This document shows positions 17,050 through 25,725 of a stretch of DNA of 64,000 bases, one piece after another. Each line of letters begins with the position of its first letter. The first letter of the stretch is position 1. The translations under genes and the position numbers were made by a program. The notes beneath the pieces were generated by a model. That model did not search any database. It had not been told where the DNA came from and saw only the letters and a list, made by a program, of their open reading frames with translations. The stretch comes from JAEDHM01 sp964368645 (lineage in GTDB: Bacteria; Bacillota; Clostridia; Christensenellales; CAG-1252): the NCBI GenBank assembly GCA_964368645.1, contig CAYJBY010000008.1, forward strand, positions 1-64,000. Direction: 5' to 3'.

Positions 17050-19076
17050 TTATCCTCCTCCTTTAAGTCGATTTTCAAACGCTTAAGCAGTTTTTTGGTG
17101 GGTAAGCCGTTTTCATCCCAACCTCTTACCTTATAATACCGCTTGCGCATTATATCAAGCGGCACCTTAGTGCGGTTATCGCCCGAAACCTGATTGTCTT
17201 CCGTCAATCTCTTGGGTAAAACGTCGTGCTTGGCGGAAACGCCCAGTTTTTGGTCGATTAGTCTTTCCAAATTGTAGCCCCTCTCGCCGTAGCGCAAGGT
17301 TTTGCCGAAGGACATTTTTATGCCTGTCGCGTATTGAATCGCCAACGGATGGGGGAACAAGGGCTTTAGCTCAATAGCCAAAACCTCGGGTACGCGAAGT
17401 ACCGCCGCCAAAACGCCGCCTATATACGGAGCTACCTTGTTGACTATTCTAGTCATCAGGCAGTTGGGTTTCGTGATTAAAAACGAGGGGAAAAACGCAT
17501 AACTGGTGAACAAACAGTTGCCGCCTGCGGATATTGCTTCCATAAGATTTTGGAAGGTAACGGTAAAAGCCGCCTTGCCCTTGTAGGTGTACTGGTCAAT
17601 AGCCAAGCCCAAGCCTTCCATTATTACCATATATCCTGCGTTAAGGTGACAGCCGCCTCGGTTGGCTACCGCGTATCCCAAGCCCTGACCTACCGCACCG
17701 CGCGGCTCGTAAGCCGCAAGCTCCATACCCTTCGCGGATATAGAATACTGCTCTCCGCCGTACTTTTTGGCAAGCCGTTTACTGCCCTGCCCCAAGTCCT
17801 TACCCTCTTCGGTGGCGGCGAAAGCTATATCGTGAAGAATCTGCGATACGTTGTCCTTGTTGCCGAACTCAAGGTCGGTTTGCCATAAACCCTTTTCGTG
17901 GAGTTCCATTGCGCAGGCTATGGTTCCCGAACAGGATATGGTATCCATACCCAGCTCGTCCATCTCGTAGTTCCAGTCAATGATTTTGCCCAAATCGTTG
18001 TTTAAGACGTTGGCGCCCATCAAGCCCATAATCTCAACCTCAGGTCCCTTGACGTTCTTGCCGTCAACGCTGACGACTCTAGTGCATTGAATGGGACAGG
18101 AAGTACAGCCCTTATTGCGAACCAAATATTTCTCCGCTAAGCACTCTCCCGAAATCTTGTCAAATTCCTCGAACTGTCCTCTGCCGAAGTTCTTGGTAGC
18201 GAGCATTTTTTTGGTGTTGAGCGCGGACAGAATACCTGCCGTACCCATTTTAGGAAGCTGTACCCCTGTTAAAGGGTGCTTCTTTAGCCGCTTAGTCCAA
18301 TAGGCGCATATATCGGTGAATTTGTCCTTATCGTATAGCTCTATAAGGGGCGTTTTGATACCGTCTATGACTACGCCCTTGACGTTCTTACTGCCCATAA
18401 CCGCGCCTAAACCGCCGCGCCCCGCCGCTCTTTCGTTACTGACTAAGCAGGAAAATCTAACCAGATTTTCGCCTGCCGGTCCTATAACCAGCTTGCCCGA
18501 CTTGCCGCCGCCCAAGGCTTCCTGCACCTGACCTGTGAGCATACCCCAATACTTATCGGCGTTCTTGAACTCGACCTTAAAATCGGGTTTTATATCGACT
18601 ATAACGTGCTCGTCCGACTTTCCTGTCAAAATTATCGCGTCGTAACCGGCGCGTTTCATCTTAATGCCGAAGTCGCCGCCGCAGTTGGACGAGGTATAAA
18701 AACCCGTCAAGGGCGACAAGCCCGACACGTTAAAACGCGAGGAACTGGGCGCGGAGGTGCCGTTAAGCGGACCTGCGGTTATAATCAGCACGTTTTGGGG
18801 ATCAAAAGCGTCGAAAGGCTTTTCCAGCAGGTCGTAAAAAATCCTTGCCGCCATAATCTTGTTGCCAAGATAAAGCCTGCGATACTCGTCCGAAAAAGGA
18901 TACTCCTCCACGGTGCGCGTGGTCAAATCGATTTTCAAAACGCACCCTGCATAGGAATACAGCTTGCCCTTCTTGCCCTTGGGCGTTTTGACACGCTCTT
19001 TGGGGCGCGGAGGGTTGTCGGTAATCTGTTGCTCCGCCTCGGCGGTTACGTTGGTTCTGTCAATAATATCAGCCAT
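17046..19076 (-). CDS. Aldehyde ferredoxin oxidoreductase family (tungsten enzyme)
   Basis: 676 residues of the AOR family, which oxidises aldehydes to carboxylic acids (or the reverse) using a tungsten bis-pterin cofactor and a 4Fe-4S cluster with ferredoxin. An N-terminal extension of about 40 charged residues precedes the domain start YSYAGCVLKIDLTT. Family blocks are SSSRFNVSGLSPLTGF, GYDAIILTGKSD, SNERAAGRGGLGAVMGSKN, and the cluster motif CTSCPIQC (CxxCxxxC), with a later Cys in ISAGGNC. The 17-base-spaced promoter upstream is near-perfect. Overlap with moaD and then thiF makes an AOR-MoaD-ThiF operon that links enzyme and cofactor maturation. The aldehyde substrate is unknown. Confidence 0.92.
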   Translation of the reverse strand: MADIIDRTNVTAEAEQQITDNPPRPKERVKTPKGKKGKLYSYAGCVLKIDLTTRTVEEYPFSDEYRRLYLGNKIMAARIFYDLLEKPFDAFDPQNVLIITAGPLNGTSAPSSSRFNVSGLSPLTGFYTSSNCGGDFGIKMKRAGYDAIILTGKSDEHVIVDIKPDFKVEFKNADKYWGMLTGQVQEALGGGKSGKLVIGPAGENLVRFSCLVSNERAAGRGGLGAVMGSKNVKGVVIDGIKTPLIELYDKDKFTDICAYWTKRLKKHPLTGVQLPKMGTAGILSALNTKKMLATKNFGRGQFEEFDKISGECLAEKYLVRNKGCTSCPIQCTRVVSVDGKNVKGPEVEIMGLMGANVLNNDLGKIIDWNYEMDELGMDTISCSGTIACAMELHEKGLWQTDLEFGNKDNVSQILHDIAFAATEEGKDLGQGSKRLAKKYGGEQYSISAKGMELAAYEPRGAVGQGLGYAVANRGGCHLNAGYMVIMEGLGLAIDQYTYKGKAAFTVTFQNLMEAISAGGNCLFTSYAFFPSFLITKPNCLMTRIVNKVAPYIGGVLAAVLRVPEVLAIELKPLFPHPLAIQYATGIKMSFGKTLRYGERGYNLERLIDQKLGVSAKHDVLPKRLTEDNQVSGDNRTKVPLDIMRKRYYKVRGWDENGLPTKKLLKRLKIDLKEEDK

Positions 19077-19125
19077 ACACTCTATCTCCCAAATTACTGT
19101 TTTATTGCTTGTTGCCGCTTACGCC

Positions 19126-19154
19126 ATTATAACATCAGTCGGTGGAAATGTCAA
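19126..19154 (-). promoter_or_regulatory. Consensus promoter of the AOR operon
   Basis: TTGACA (19149-19154), exactly 17 bases, TATAAT (19126-19131) on the minus strand, about 50 bases upstream of the AOR start. Both hexamers match the sigma-A consensus perfectly, suggesting strong expression. Confidence 0.85.
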
Positions 19155-19293
19155 TGCGCATACCACACCGCCGCCGTCATAACCGTTAAGCCGTATTTTC
19201 GTTTTTGTAATCGGATTTACCTTGCTCGGGCTTTCAGTCGGTTAAGATTTGCCGATTCTAAAAGCCCTAGCCGCGAATAACAATCGTTGCTTA

Positions 19294-20196
19294 TTACTCC
19301 AGATTCTCAAAGAGGTAATCCGCATAGACGTAACAGCACGCCTTAAGGTGGTCGGGCTTATCGGAGCAATGATAGGTGTTAAGGAGAGTTTTGATAAAAA
19401 GGTTATTGGAAACTCTATTGTAAACCACCTGACGAAGCTCGTCCTTGGTATCGTAATACTCGCCGAAATCGTCCTCGTAATACTCCTCTATCCGTCCCTT
19501 AAGCGTGACCGTTTTGTAAAACTCCGTAAAGGTCGCGGCGAAGGTCGCGGTGCCGTTCATATATCTTGTGTAGAGGATAACCGCGTCCAAATCGGCGTAA
19601 ACGTCCTCTGCGTCAAAGCCGCCGGGAACCTCGGTATTGTACAAAGCCTTAGCCTTAAGATAAAGCTCGTCAACCGTGCCCTCCTCGTTCATTATATCCT
19701 GCACAAGCTGACCTATGTCGCCTGCCCAACCGCCCAAGTCGGCAATAGCCTTGTTATCGCCTGTTCTGAGTATCATATTGACTACCGCCAGCATATGGAT
19801 AAAGTCCACGGGATAGGTAAAATCGTCCTCAGTCAGCATAAAGTTGCCGTAGGTCAACAGCTCGGTGACCGCGGCGGATTTTCTTGCGTCCACGTAAGCG
19901 GCGAAGTCGGTATCCAAATATCCTGCGCTCAAAGCCCAAGTGCCGTCGTAATAACGCTCCTTGCGGATATAGGTCAGCCACCCCTGAAAGGCGCTTTCCT
20001 TGTCGCCGTCATAGTAATCCAAGGCGTAGTTTTCCAGTTCCGCCAAGGCGGTACCCAGTCTTGTAACCTCTGCGTAATCGGCGTTAGCCTCGCGGCTGAA
20101 CTCATAAGGCGGCTCTTCTTGACGGTCGTCAGCGCAAGCGGTTAAAGCCGTAATCGTTACGGCAAGTATCAGTATTATCGCAAATAATCTCTTCAT
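19294..20196 (-). CDS. Predicted lipoprotein, function unknown
   Basis: 300 residues with a type II signal peptide (MKRLFAIILILAVTITALTAC, lipobox LTAC, Cys near 21), so it is anchored outside the cytoplasmic membrane. The mature part is acidic and mostly helical; recognisable stretches are VDFIHMLAVVNM near 130 and LGGWAGDIGQLVQDI near 152, a His/Asp-containing pattern that could be a catalytic site, but I cannot name the family. A good AAGGAAAA site precedes the ATG. It is codirectional with the D-2-hydroxyacid dehydrogenase 66 bases upstream; a functional link is not evident. Confidence 0.75.
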   Translation of the reverse strand: MKRLFAIILILAVTITALTACADDRQEEPPYEFSREANADYAEVTRLGTALAELENYALDYYDGDKESAFQGWLTYIRKERYYDGTWALSAGYLDTDFAAYVDARKSAAVTELLTYGNFMLTEDDFTYPVDFIHMLAVVNMILRTGDNKAIADLGGWAGDIGQLVQDIMNEEGTVDELYLKAKALYNTEVPGGFDAEDVYADLDAVILYTRYMNGTATFAATFTEFYKTVTLKGRIEEYYEDDFGEYYDTKDELRQVVYNRVSNNLFIKTLLNTYHCSDKPDHLKACCYVYADYLFENLE

Positions 20197-20262
20197 ATAT
20201 TTTCCTTTTTACGGCTGTGCCGCGTTTACGTTCGGCGGAAATTAACAGCCGAGCCGTAAGCG

Positions 20263-21201
20263 TCAGTTGACCTTATTGACGGTTCGGTTTTCCAAAAACG
20301 CTTTGACGTTAAGATAGGTAGCCTCGATCAGTCTGGTACGAGCTTCCAGCGTCGCCCAAGCTATATGGGGAGTAATTATGCAGTTGGCGGCTCCGATTAG
20401 CGGATTGACGCTAACGGGCGGCTCCTGTGACAAAACGTCCAGTCCTGCGCCTGCAAGCTTACCCGAATTGAGTGCGTCAGCCAACGCTTGGTCGTCAACT
20501 AAGCCGCCTCTTGCGGTGTTAATCAAATATGCGCCGTCCTTAAAGCCTGACAACGCATCGGCGTTAATCATTTTTGCGTTATCGGCGGTCAGCGGACAAT
20601 GCAAGGTTACAAAATCCGATTCGGCAAACACCTTTTCCTTGCTCACCGAACCCTCAAAGGGCGTGCGGTTGTTAATCAAAAGCTTCATTCCGAAGGCTGA
20701 TGCGATTGCCGCCACCTTCTTGCCTATCGCGCCGTAGCCGATAATCCCCAAGGTCTTGCCTGCCAGCTCGCCGATACCGCCCTGCACCGTATAGCAAAAA
20801 TCTTTTGACGCGCTCCAATCGCCGCTTTTGACGGAAACCGAATGTGCGCCTACCTTGGATACAAGCTCAAAAATCAGCGCGAAAACCATCTGCGCCACGC
20901 TGTCGGTGCTGTACGACGGCACGTTGCATACAGTTACACCTCTGTCTGCCGCCGCCTTAAGGTCAACCACGTTATAGCCTGTCGCCAAAATACTGATTAG
21001 CTTAACCTTAGGACAAGCGTCCAGTACGTCGGCGGTTATATTCACCTTATTGAGAATAATGCAGTCCGAGTCGCCGATATGCTCCACAATCTCGTCGTTT
21101 GACGTGCGAAGATATACCTTGACCGTACCGAAATCTCTGAATTTATCAAAATTGAGTTCTCTGCCCATAGAGCAGGCTCCGTCCAAAACCGTTATTTTCA
21201 T
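20263..21201 (-). CDS. D-isomer-specific 2-hydroxyacid dehydrogenase
   Basis: 312 residues of the D-2-hydroxyacid dehydrogenase family, probably a hydroxypyruvate/glycerate dehydrogenase. The substrate-domain block ISILATGYNVVDLKAAADRG is followed by the NAD-binding motif GIIGYGAIGKKVA near residue 148, NTARGGLVDD near 228 (catalytic Arg), GAGLDVLSQEPP near 254 (Glu) and ITPHIAWAT near 276 (His). NADH or NADPH preference is not certain: residues NNRTP occupy the position that selects it. Glycerate kinase is encoded 11 kb away in the same direction, so a serine/glycerate pathway is possible but inferred. Confidence 0.9.
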   Translation of the reverse strand: MKITVLDGACSMGRELNFDKFRDFGTVKVYLRTSNDEIVEHIGDSDCIILNKVNITADVLDACPKVKLISILATGYNVVDLKAAADRGVTVCNVPSYSTDSVAQMVFALIFELVSKVGAHSVSVKSGDWSASKDFCYTVQGGIGELAGKTLGIIGYGAIGKKVAAIASAFGMKLLINNRTPFEGSVSKEKVFAESDFVTLHCPLTADNAKMINADALSGFKDGAYLINTARGGLVDDQALADALNSGKLAGAGLDVLSQEPPVSVNPLIGAANCIITPHIAWATLEARTRLIEATYLNVKAFLENRTVNKVN

Positions 21202-21325
21202 TTTCTTTTCTCGTCTTAATTCTTTTTAGTTTTTTCGTTTTTCCGCTATTGACTTAAGTGCGCCACGTGCAACGGCAGAGCTTAGACAATTAAACAGTGA
21301 AAGTTACCTCGCGCACACTCACGCA

Positions 21326-21412
21326 CACGCGCACCACGCGTAAACAACCAGCCGCATATCCTATAATATCACAGTAATTGTCACGCTCACGCGCACCGCG
21401 CGTAAACAGCCA
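21326..21412. repeat. Imperfect 25-bp direct repeat
   Basis: CACGCGCACC followed by a CGCGTAAACA block occurs at 21326-21350 and again at 21388-21412 with small differences. The GCGCGTAAAC core also occurs in the repeat cluster at 467-669, so these may be members of one dispersed family. No gene fits the surrounding 260 bases. Confidence 0.4.
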
Positions 21413-21445
21413 AAATAAGGGCAAGAGGTCCATAACCCCTTGCCC
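21410..21445 (-). terminator. Terminator of the transketolase operon
   Basis: On the minus strand GGGCAAGGGG pairs with CCTCTTGCCC (one mismatch) around a seven-base loop (21419-21445), followed by TTATTTTGG. It lies 18 bases past the stop codon of the last gene of the operon. Confidence 0.75.
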
Positions 21446-21462
21446 ACATTTTGTACCGATAC

Positions 21463-22335
21463 TTATTCTGCCTCGTCCAAATATCCGCCCTGAGCGAAAT
21501 ATCCGACCTGCATCATAAGGTCGCCTAAGGTTGCACCGAATTCGGGAGCACCTTCTACCGCCATCCAACCGTTACGCATATAGGTGAGCATATCACCTTT
21601 TTGCATCAGTATATCCAATGCGTGGATAGGAGAATCGAATCTCATCGTAAGGAAAGCCTTACAACGCTTGTATGCACCTCTGCCCGCTTTGGATTTGCCC
21701 TTGCGGATACGGAGATAGGATTGAAGCTCAGGGTATCCTGCTACGGAATACGCGTAAGCTCTATCCGGAGAAGTGGAAGTGAAATTCCTAAAAGGCTCGT
21801 ATCCCACCTTGTTGAGCTGGCTGATGCCGCCCGGTAAAAGGTAGAAATACAGCTTGGTAAGCATAACCTGATCTTCAAGTTTCGCAGGGGCGTCCTTCGC
21901 CTGCAAAAGCCCTGCCATACGCAGAAGCGTAAGCAAAACGCTGAGGAAAACGCCGAAGTGACTGAAGATACCCCTCATAGCAGGCAGTGCGGAAACTAAC
22001 GCCTTGCCCGTGAAGAATAATACGAACTTCTTAACCGTGGAAAAAGCGAACTCAACATCCGGATTTTCCGCCGCCTCTCCTACGTGACTCGTCCACACAC
22101 CGTCCTCTACAACGAAATGAGTTGCGATAACACCCTTAGCCGCGTCAACGGGTACGGTCTTAGCGACGAACTCTCTTTCGTCCTCGGGAATAGCAACGCT
22201 GACTTGGAAAATAAAGCTTTTGCCGCTAAACTTAGCCGCGTATTTTTCCTCGTCGGTAGCTATTACCTTTAGAAGGGGCAGTGCGGAATATAAAAATATT
22301 CTTGCTGCATATAGATCCTTCTGTGTAATTGCCAT
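21463..22335 (-). CDS. Uncharacterised protein downstream of transketolase
   Basis: 290 residues, no signal peptide. The stretch NPDVEFAFSTVKKFVLFFTGKALVSALP near residues 88-115 resembles the ligand-binding part of SCP2-like sterol carrier domains, followed by a hydrophobic helix (FLSVLLTLLRMAGLL) that could sit in or bury against a membrane. That match is weak, and I give no function. A GAGGTATA site precedes the ATG. It follows the transketolase C-terminal subunit by three bases, so it is cotranscribed and probably translated at similar levels, and a role in carbon metabolism is possible. Confidence 0.7.
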   Translation of the reverse strand: MAITQKDLYAARIFLYSALPLLKVIATDEEKYAAKFSGKSFIFQVSVAIPEDEREFVAKTVPVDAAKGVIATHFVVEDGVWTSHVGEAAENPDVEFAFSTVKKFVLFFTGKALVSALPAMRGIFSHFGVFLSVLLTLLRMAGLLQAKDAPAKLEDQVMLTKLYFYLLPGGISQLNKVGYEPFRNFTSTSPDRAYAYSVAGYPELQSYLRIRKGKSKAGRGAYKRCKAFLTMRFDSPIHALDILMQKGDMLTYMRNGWMAVEGAPEFGATLGDLMMQVGYFAQGGYLDEAE

Positions 22336-22338
22336 AGC

Positions 22339-23412
22339 TTATACCTCGTCATCCCAGTTTTCTGCGGCGCCGAATTTGAACTTGGACAAATCCATACCTG
22401 CCGCGGAAGCCGCTTCCTCAACCGCCGCCATCATAACCTCGCGGACGTTCTTGACGATACCTACATCGTTAAGCTCGTACATAGCCAGTAAGTCCTCGTG
22501 AAGTCCTATCGCGGAGAAGTGATCCTTCAAGCCCAGTCTTCTGAAAGCGCAAGCCTTGCCGTTGTCAACGATAACCTCTGCAACCGCGCTGCCTAAGCCG
22601 CCCATAATGCTGTGGTCTTCTACGGTAACTATTCTGCCGCAATCCTTAACAGCCTTCAAAATAGCGTCCTTATCGATAGGCTTAATGGTGTGCATATTCA
22701 GCACTCTTGCCTTGATATTGTCGTCGTTAGCCAGAATCTTAGCCGCCTGAATAGCCTGATAAACGCAGGAGCCGCAAGCGATAATGCAAACGTCGGGCTT
22801 CTCGCCTTCGTCAGCGTCGTACATCGTAACAGCCTTGCCTACGGTGAAGCCGTAATCACTGCTGCCGTAAACGGTCTGGTCGAATCCACGGTTGATACGG
22901 ATATAGAAAGGTCCGGGGGTGTTAGCCGCCGCCTTAACCGCAAGACCTGTTTCGATACCGTCAGCGGGGCAGATAAGAGTCATATTAACCAAGCTGCGAA
23001 CAACTGCGAAGTCTTCGATAGCGTGGTGAGTGGAACCTGCCTGACCGAAAGAAGTGCCGCCGTGGGTGCCGATAATCTTCACGTTGACGTTCTGATAGCA
23101 TACGTCGGTGTGAACCTGATCCAAAGCTCTCAAGCTGGTGAAAACGGAGAAGGAGCTTGCGAAAGGTACCAAACCTGCTTTAGCCATACCTGCGGCGATA
23201 CCGATAAGGTTCTGCTCCGCAATACCTACGTTGAAGAATCTGTCGGGATACTTGTTCTTAAACTCGCCGATTTTAGTAGAGCCGGCAAGGTCTGCGGTAA
23301 GAGCTACTACGTTGGGGTTGGTGTCGCCCAACTCAACAAGCGTTTTGCCGTAAATTTCTGCCGTTGCGAGAGATGTGCTCTCCAATGCCGTATAACTTAA
23401 TCCTCCTGCCAT
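22339..23412 (-). CDS. Transketolase, C-terminal subunit
   Basis: 357 residues covering the pyrimidine-binding and C-terminal domains of transketolase. Landmarks are LTADLAGSTKIGEF near residue 38, FFNVGIAEQNLIGIAAGMA near 58 (the Glu that activates thiamine diphosphate) and GTHGGTSFGQAGSTHHAIED near 115. A longer frame begins at 23454, but the ATG at 23412 has an AAAGGAGGG site, lies one base after the stop of the N-terminal subunit and gives MAGGLSYTALEST. It works as a two-subunit enzyme of the pentose phosphate pathway with the upstream gene. Confidence 0.95.
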   Translation of the reverse strand: MAGGLSYTALESTSLATAEIYGKTLVELGDTNPNVVALTADLAGSTKIGEFKNKYPDRFFNVGIAEQNLIGIAAGMAKAGLVPFASSFSVFTSLRALDQVHTDVCYQNVNVKIIGTHGGTSFGQAGSTHHAIEDFAVVRSLVNMTLICPADGIETGLAVKAAANTPGPFYIRINRGFDQTVYGSSDYGFTVGKAVTMYDADEGEKPDVCIIACGSCVYQAIQAAKILANDDNIKARVLNMHTIKPIDKDAILKAVKDCGRIVTVEDHSIMGGLGSAVAEVIVDNGKACAFRRLGLKDHFSAIGLHEDLLAMYELNDVGIVKNVREVMMAAVEEAASAAGMDLSKFKFGAAENWDDEV

Positions 23413-23413
23413 A

Positions 23414-24301
23414 TTACTTGCCCTCCTTTTCGGCTCTTGCCACTCTGTTGGCATAATATTCAGCTAAATCCTTAACAGCTGTTTCGTACTTTTCATCATT
23501 GACTGCGCCGTAATGCCACTTGTAGTTATCCTCCATATAGGAAACGCCTGCGCCCTTATGGGTATTGGCAAGAATGCAAACCGGCTTATCCTTGGCGTTA
23601 TTCGCCTTTTCCAGTGCGTCGCAGATTTGAGAAATGTTCTGTCCGTCAATCTCGATTACTTCGTATCCGAATGCTCTCCACTTGTCCGCAAAGGGCTCCA
23701 GTTTCATAACGTCCTCGGTACGTCCGTCAATCATACAGCCGTTACGGTCAACGATGGTTACCATAGAGTTGGCTGCCATATTGCCTCTGGCTACAAAGTT
23801 AGCGTTAGCCATCGCGGCTTCCCATACGGAACCCTCGTCGCACTCGCCGTCGCCTAAAATCATATAAGTCTTATAGGTCTTGCCCTTAACCTTAGCGGCT
23901 AAAGCCATACCCAACGCCAACGCGGAACCGTGTCCCAAGGAACCTGTGGAGGCGTCCAAACCCTTAACTTTGTTGGAATCCAAATGGATACCGAGCTTGC
24001 TTCCGGTGAGGTTGAAGGTCTTAAGATCTTCCTTCGCTACCAAGCCCAAATCGGCGAACAGTGCCGCAAGCAGAACGCCTGCGTGGCCCTTGGAAACTAT
24101 GCAACGGTCTCTATCGGGATTGTTGTAGTCCTTGGGGTCGAAGTTCATAAACTTGTAGTATAAGCAGGTTATGATGTCTGTCATACTGTAAGCTCCGCCC
24201 ATATGTGCGCTTCCGGCTGCTTTACAAGTATCTAGCGTGGAAACACGCAAGTCGTTGGCCTTCTTTTCGAGATCCAGCCATTCTTGTTTCGTAATTGCCA
24301 T
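23414..24301 (-). CDS. Transketolase, N-terminal subunit
   Basis: 295 residues covering the thiamine-diphosphate-binding domain. Features are AGSAHMGGAYSMTDI near residue 30, SKGHAGVLLAALFA near 65, GSLGHGSALALGMALA near 110, and the cofactor motif GDGECDEGSVWEAAMAN near 140 (GDG...N). The in-frame ATG at 24379 is not used: MAITKQEWLDLEKK at 24301 has an AGGAGGAA site. Together with the next gene it forms the split transketolase common in Clostridia and archaea, exchanging two-carbon units between sugar phosphates. Confidence 0.95.
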   Translation of the reverse strand: MAITKQEWLDLEKKANDLRVSTLDTCKAAGSAHMGGAYSMTDIITCLYYKFMNFDPKDYNNPDRDRCIVSKGHAGVLLAALFADLGLVAKEDLKTFNLTGSKLGIHLDSNKVKGLDASTGSLGHGSALALGMALAAKVKGKTYKTYMILGDGECDEGSVWEAAMANANFVARGNMAANSMVTIVDRNGCMIDGRTEDVMKLEPFADKWRAFGYEVIEIDGQNISQICDALEKANNAKDKPVCILANTHKGAGVSYMEDNYKWHYGAVNDEKYETAVKDLAEYYANRVARAEKEGK

Positions 24302-24350
24302 ATGTATTCCTCCTAAAAAAATTCTGATTCGGGAAAACCCTACAGTTCTA

Positions 24351-24379
24351 ATTCTACCATACAAACCGACTTCTTGCAA
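24351..24379 (-). promoter_or_regulatory. Promoter of the transketolase operon
   Basis: TTGCAA (24374-24379), 17 bases, TAGAAT (24351-24356) on the minus strand, with TGG directly before the -10, about 50 bases upstream of the first gene. To its right the base composition becomes clearly A+T-rich. Confidence 0.6.
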
Positions 24380-24687
24380 GGGGGTATTTTAATTAAATCT
24401 AAGATTTATTACGATAAAAAAAGCAACTTTTCATCCGAAACGCCCCGAGATACCGCTTCAAAATTTATTCCGCATTAGTAGAGATGTAAAAGCTATCTTT
24501 ATCTAGAACTATGTTATTAGAAAAATCATTTGAAAAACCTGATAAAAACCATAGGGTACCGACAGCTTTTGTTCGAATCTGTGTAAATGCAAAGCGTGTC
24601 TGTACCGATAAGTAGCAATTAAGCTGTCTCATAGCATAAAGCTATCTCTTCGTCAGTGCAATAGGTATTGCCAAATAAAATGCGTCC
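24380..24687. other. A+T-rich non-coding left flank of the accessory region
   Basis: About 300 bases with no reading frame supported by a ribosome binding site. I saw no tRNA, integrase remnant or terminal inverted repeat. A TTCGAATC string near 24570 looks like a tRNA T-loop, but the flanking bases do not pair, so it is not called. Confidence 0.4.
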
Positions 24688-24727
24688 ATATAAACAAACC
24701 TGATCTGCAAATCAGGTTTGTTTATAT
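24688..24727. terminator. Long perfect palindrome, probable terminator of the TIR operon
   Basis: A 17-bp perfect stem (ATATAAACAAACCTGAT and its exact complement) with a CTGCAA loop lies about 190 bases beyond the stop codon of the last gene of the operon. It ends in TTTGTTTATAT on either strand, so it can terminate in both directions and insulate the accessory operon from the transketolase operon. Such perfect symmetry would also suit a protein-binding site or a mobile-element end. Confidence 0.6.
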
Positions 24728-24909
24728 CAACTATTTTTGTGTATGTCAAAATAATAGTAAGTGCTGTTGCATTAATCAGGGCAAAAAGAGTTTTATTTGA
24801 GTTGCTTAGCTAAATGTAATTCGATCCCCAAATAAAGTTTTCCAGACAGAGACAACAAACTCTTCCATACTAGTGACAGCAGAACAACTCAAACTTTCAA
24901 CTATTTTTG
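24727..24909. repeat. 13-bp direct repeat at the end of the accessory operon
   Basis: TCAACTATTTTTG occurs at 24727-24739, directly after the palindrome, and again at 24897-24909, next to the last stop codon of the operon. The interval contains a 20-codon frame on the minus strand (24806-24868) without a good ribosome binding site, possibly a gene remnant. The pair may be a duplication scar. Confidence 0.35.
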
Positions 24910-24915
24910 CGCCAG

Positions 24916-25713
24916 TTATTTAATATTTTTTTTCCATAGCATATATGGTGTTATTCTATCACTCCTTGATAGATACTTATTAGTGTACTTACTGCCCCTT
25001 GGGAATAGCACCCAGGTTGCATTATCTCCAAAACTCTGTTTCAGTATCCTTTCTATAATTTCATTTTCCAAGAAGCTACACGAAAAAATATCGATGTTAG
25101 CAGTTTTTTCTTTAATGCTATAGTGAACTGCAACATGACTTTGAGCCACTACTATAATTCCAGATATGAATTGCGGATTTTCTATGCTATCATATATAAC
25201 ATATGGTCTGGATATCGGTAGCATATTCACCTTCTCCGCAATAGAATCCAACCAACTGAAAATGCCATTAAACGTCATTTCCATATTTTTTACCGAAATA
25301 AGATAATGTGGTCCAAAATCGCAAATTTTATCAACTCCACTAGTTGGAACGGTATCCGGAAAACGTCTGTCTATCAAGCTAGAATTTAGATTTGAAGCGT
25401 ATAGATAACTATTCATAAAGTGTTCTACTTTATCTGCAAACAGTAGATTATCCGTCAAGATGTCCATAAAATAACAAGAGCGATATGGAAAGGTATGAAT
25501 GGTTATGTGACCGCCTCGGCAGATAACAAAAGCGCTTATTCCGCCGTCCTCTGGATCCGCAGAATAATAATACGGAAGAAGAAACGGCGGCATCACTGCC
25601 TCTAGATCCATTTCTTTGCTCAACTGAACCAACAATTCATTTATGCTGATTAAACTATTACCGCTTTCGGCTGATAAACCGTAAGCATCCAATACGTAAT
25701 GCAAGTGCGCCAT
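24916..25713 (-). CDS. Two-lobed S-adenosylmethionine decarboxylase-like protein
   Basis: 265 residues, about twice a bacterial SpeD monomer (near 120-135). Each half shows the SpeD pattern: HYVLDAYG with GGISAF...GGHITIHTFP (residues 5-90), and PHYLIS with FISGIIVVAQSHVAVHY (135-225). SpeD enzymes cut themselves before a Ser to create a pyruvoyl group; needed residues have spacing Ser(-8), Ser(0), His(+5), Cys(+20). The second lobe keeps all four (S184, S192, H197, C212) with Q191 at the cut site. The first lobe has S60, G68, H73 and D88, so it cannot form the pyruvoyl. This predicts a self-processing decarboxylase with one dead lobe, substrate unknown. AGGAG precedes the ATG, 12 bases after the upstream gene. 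It is the last gene of the TIR operon. Confidence 0.72.
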   Translation of the reverse strand: MAHLHYVLDAYGLSAESGNSLISINELLVQLSKEMDLEAVMPPFLLPYYYSADPEDGGISAFVICRGGHITIHTFPYRSCYFMDILTDNLLFADKVEHFMNSYLYASNLNSSLIDRRFPDTVPTSGVDKICDFGPHYLISVKNMEMTFNGIFSWLDSIAEKVNMLPISRPYVIYDSIENPQFISGIIVVAQSHVAVHYSIKEKTANIDIFSCSFLENEIIERILKQSFGDNATWVLFPRGSKYTNKYLSRSDRITPYMLWKKNIK

Positions 25714-25725
25714 CTTTTCTCCTAA

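Noticed and set aside
18606..20145. Long rightward ORFs over the AOR and lipoprotein genes
   Set aside because: Shadows of strongly supported leftward genes, without start signals.
24540..24610. tRNA-like TTCGAATC near the island edge
   Set aside because: Flanking bases do not form the T-arm stem and no anticodon or acceptor arm follows.
24806..24868. 20-codon minus-strand frame MEEFVVSVWKTLFGDRITFS
   Set aside because: No good ribosome binding site, and too short to support; may be a gene remnant.
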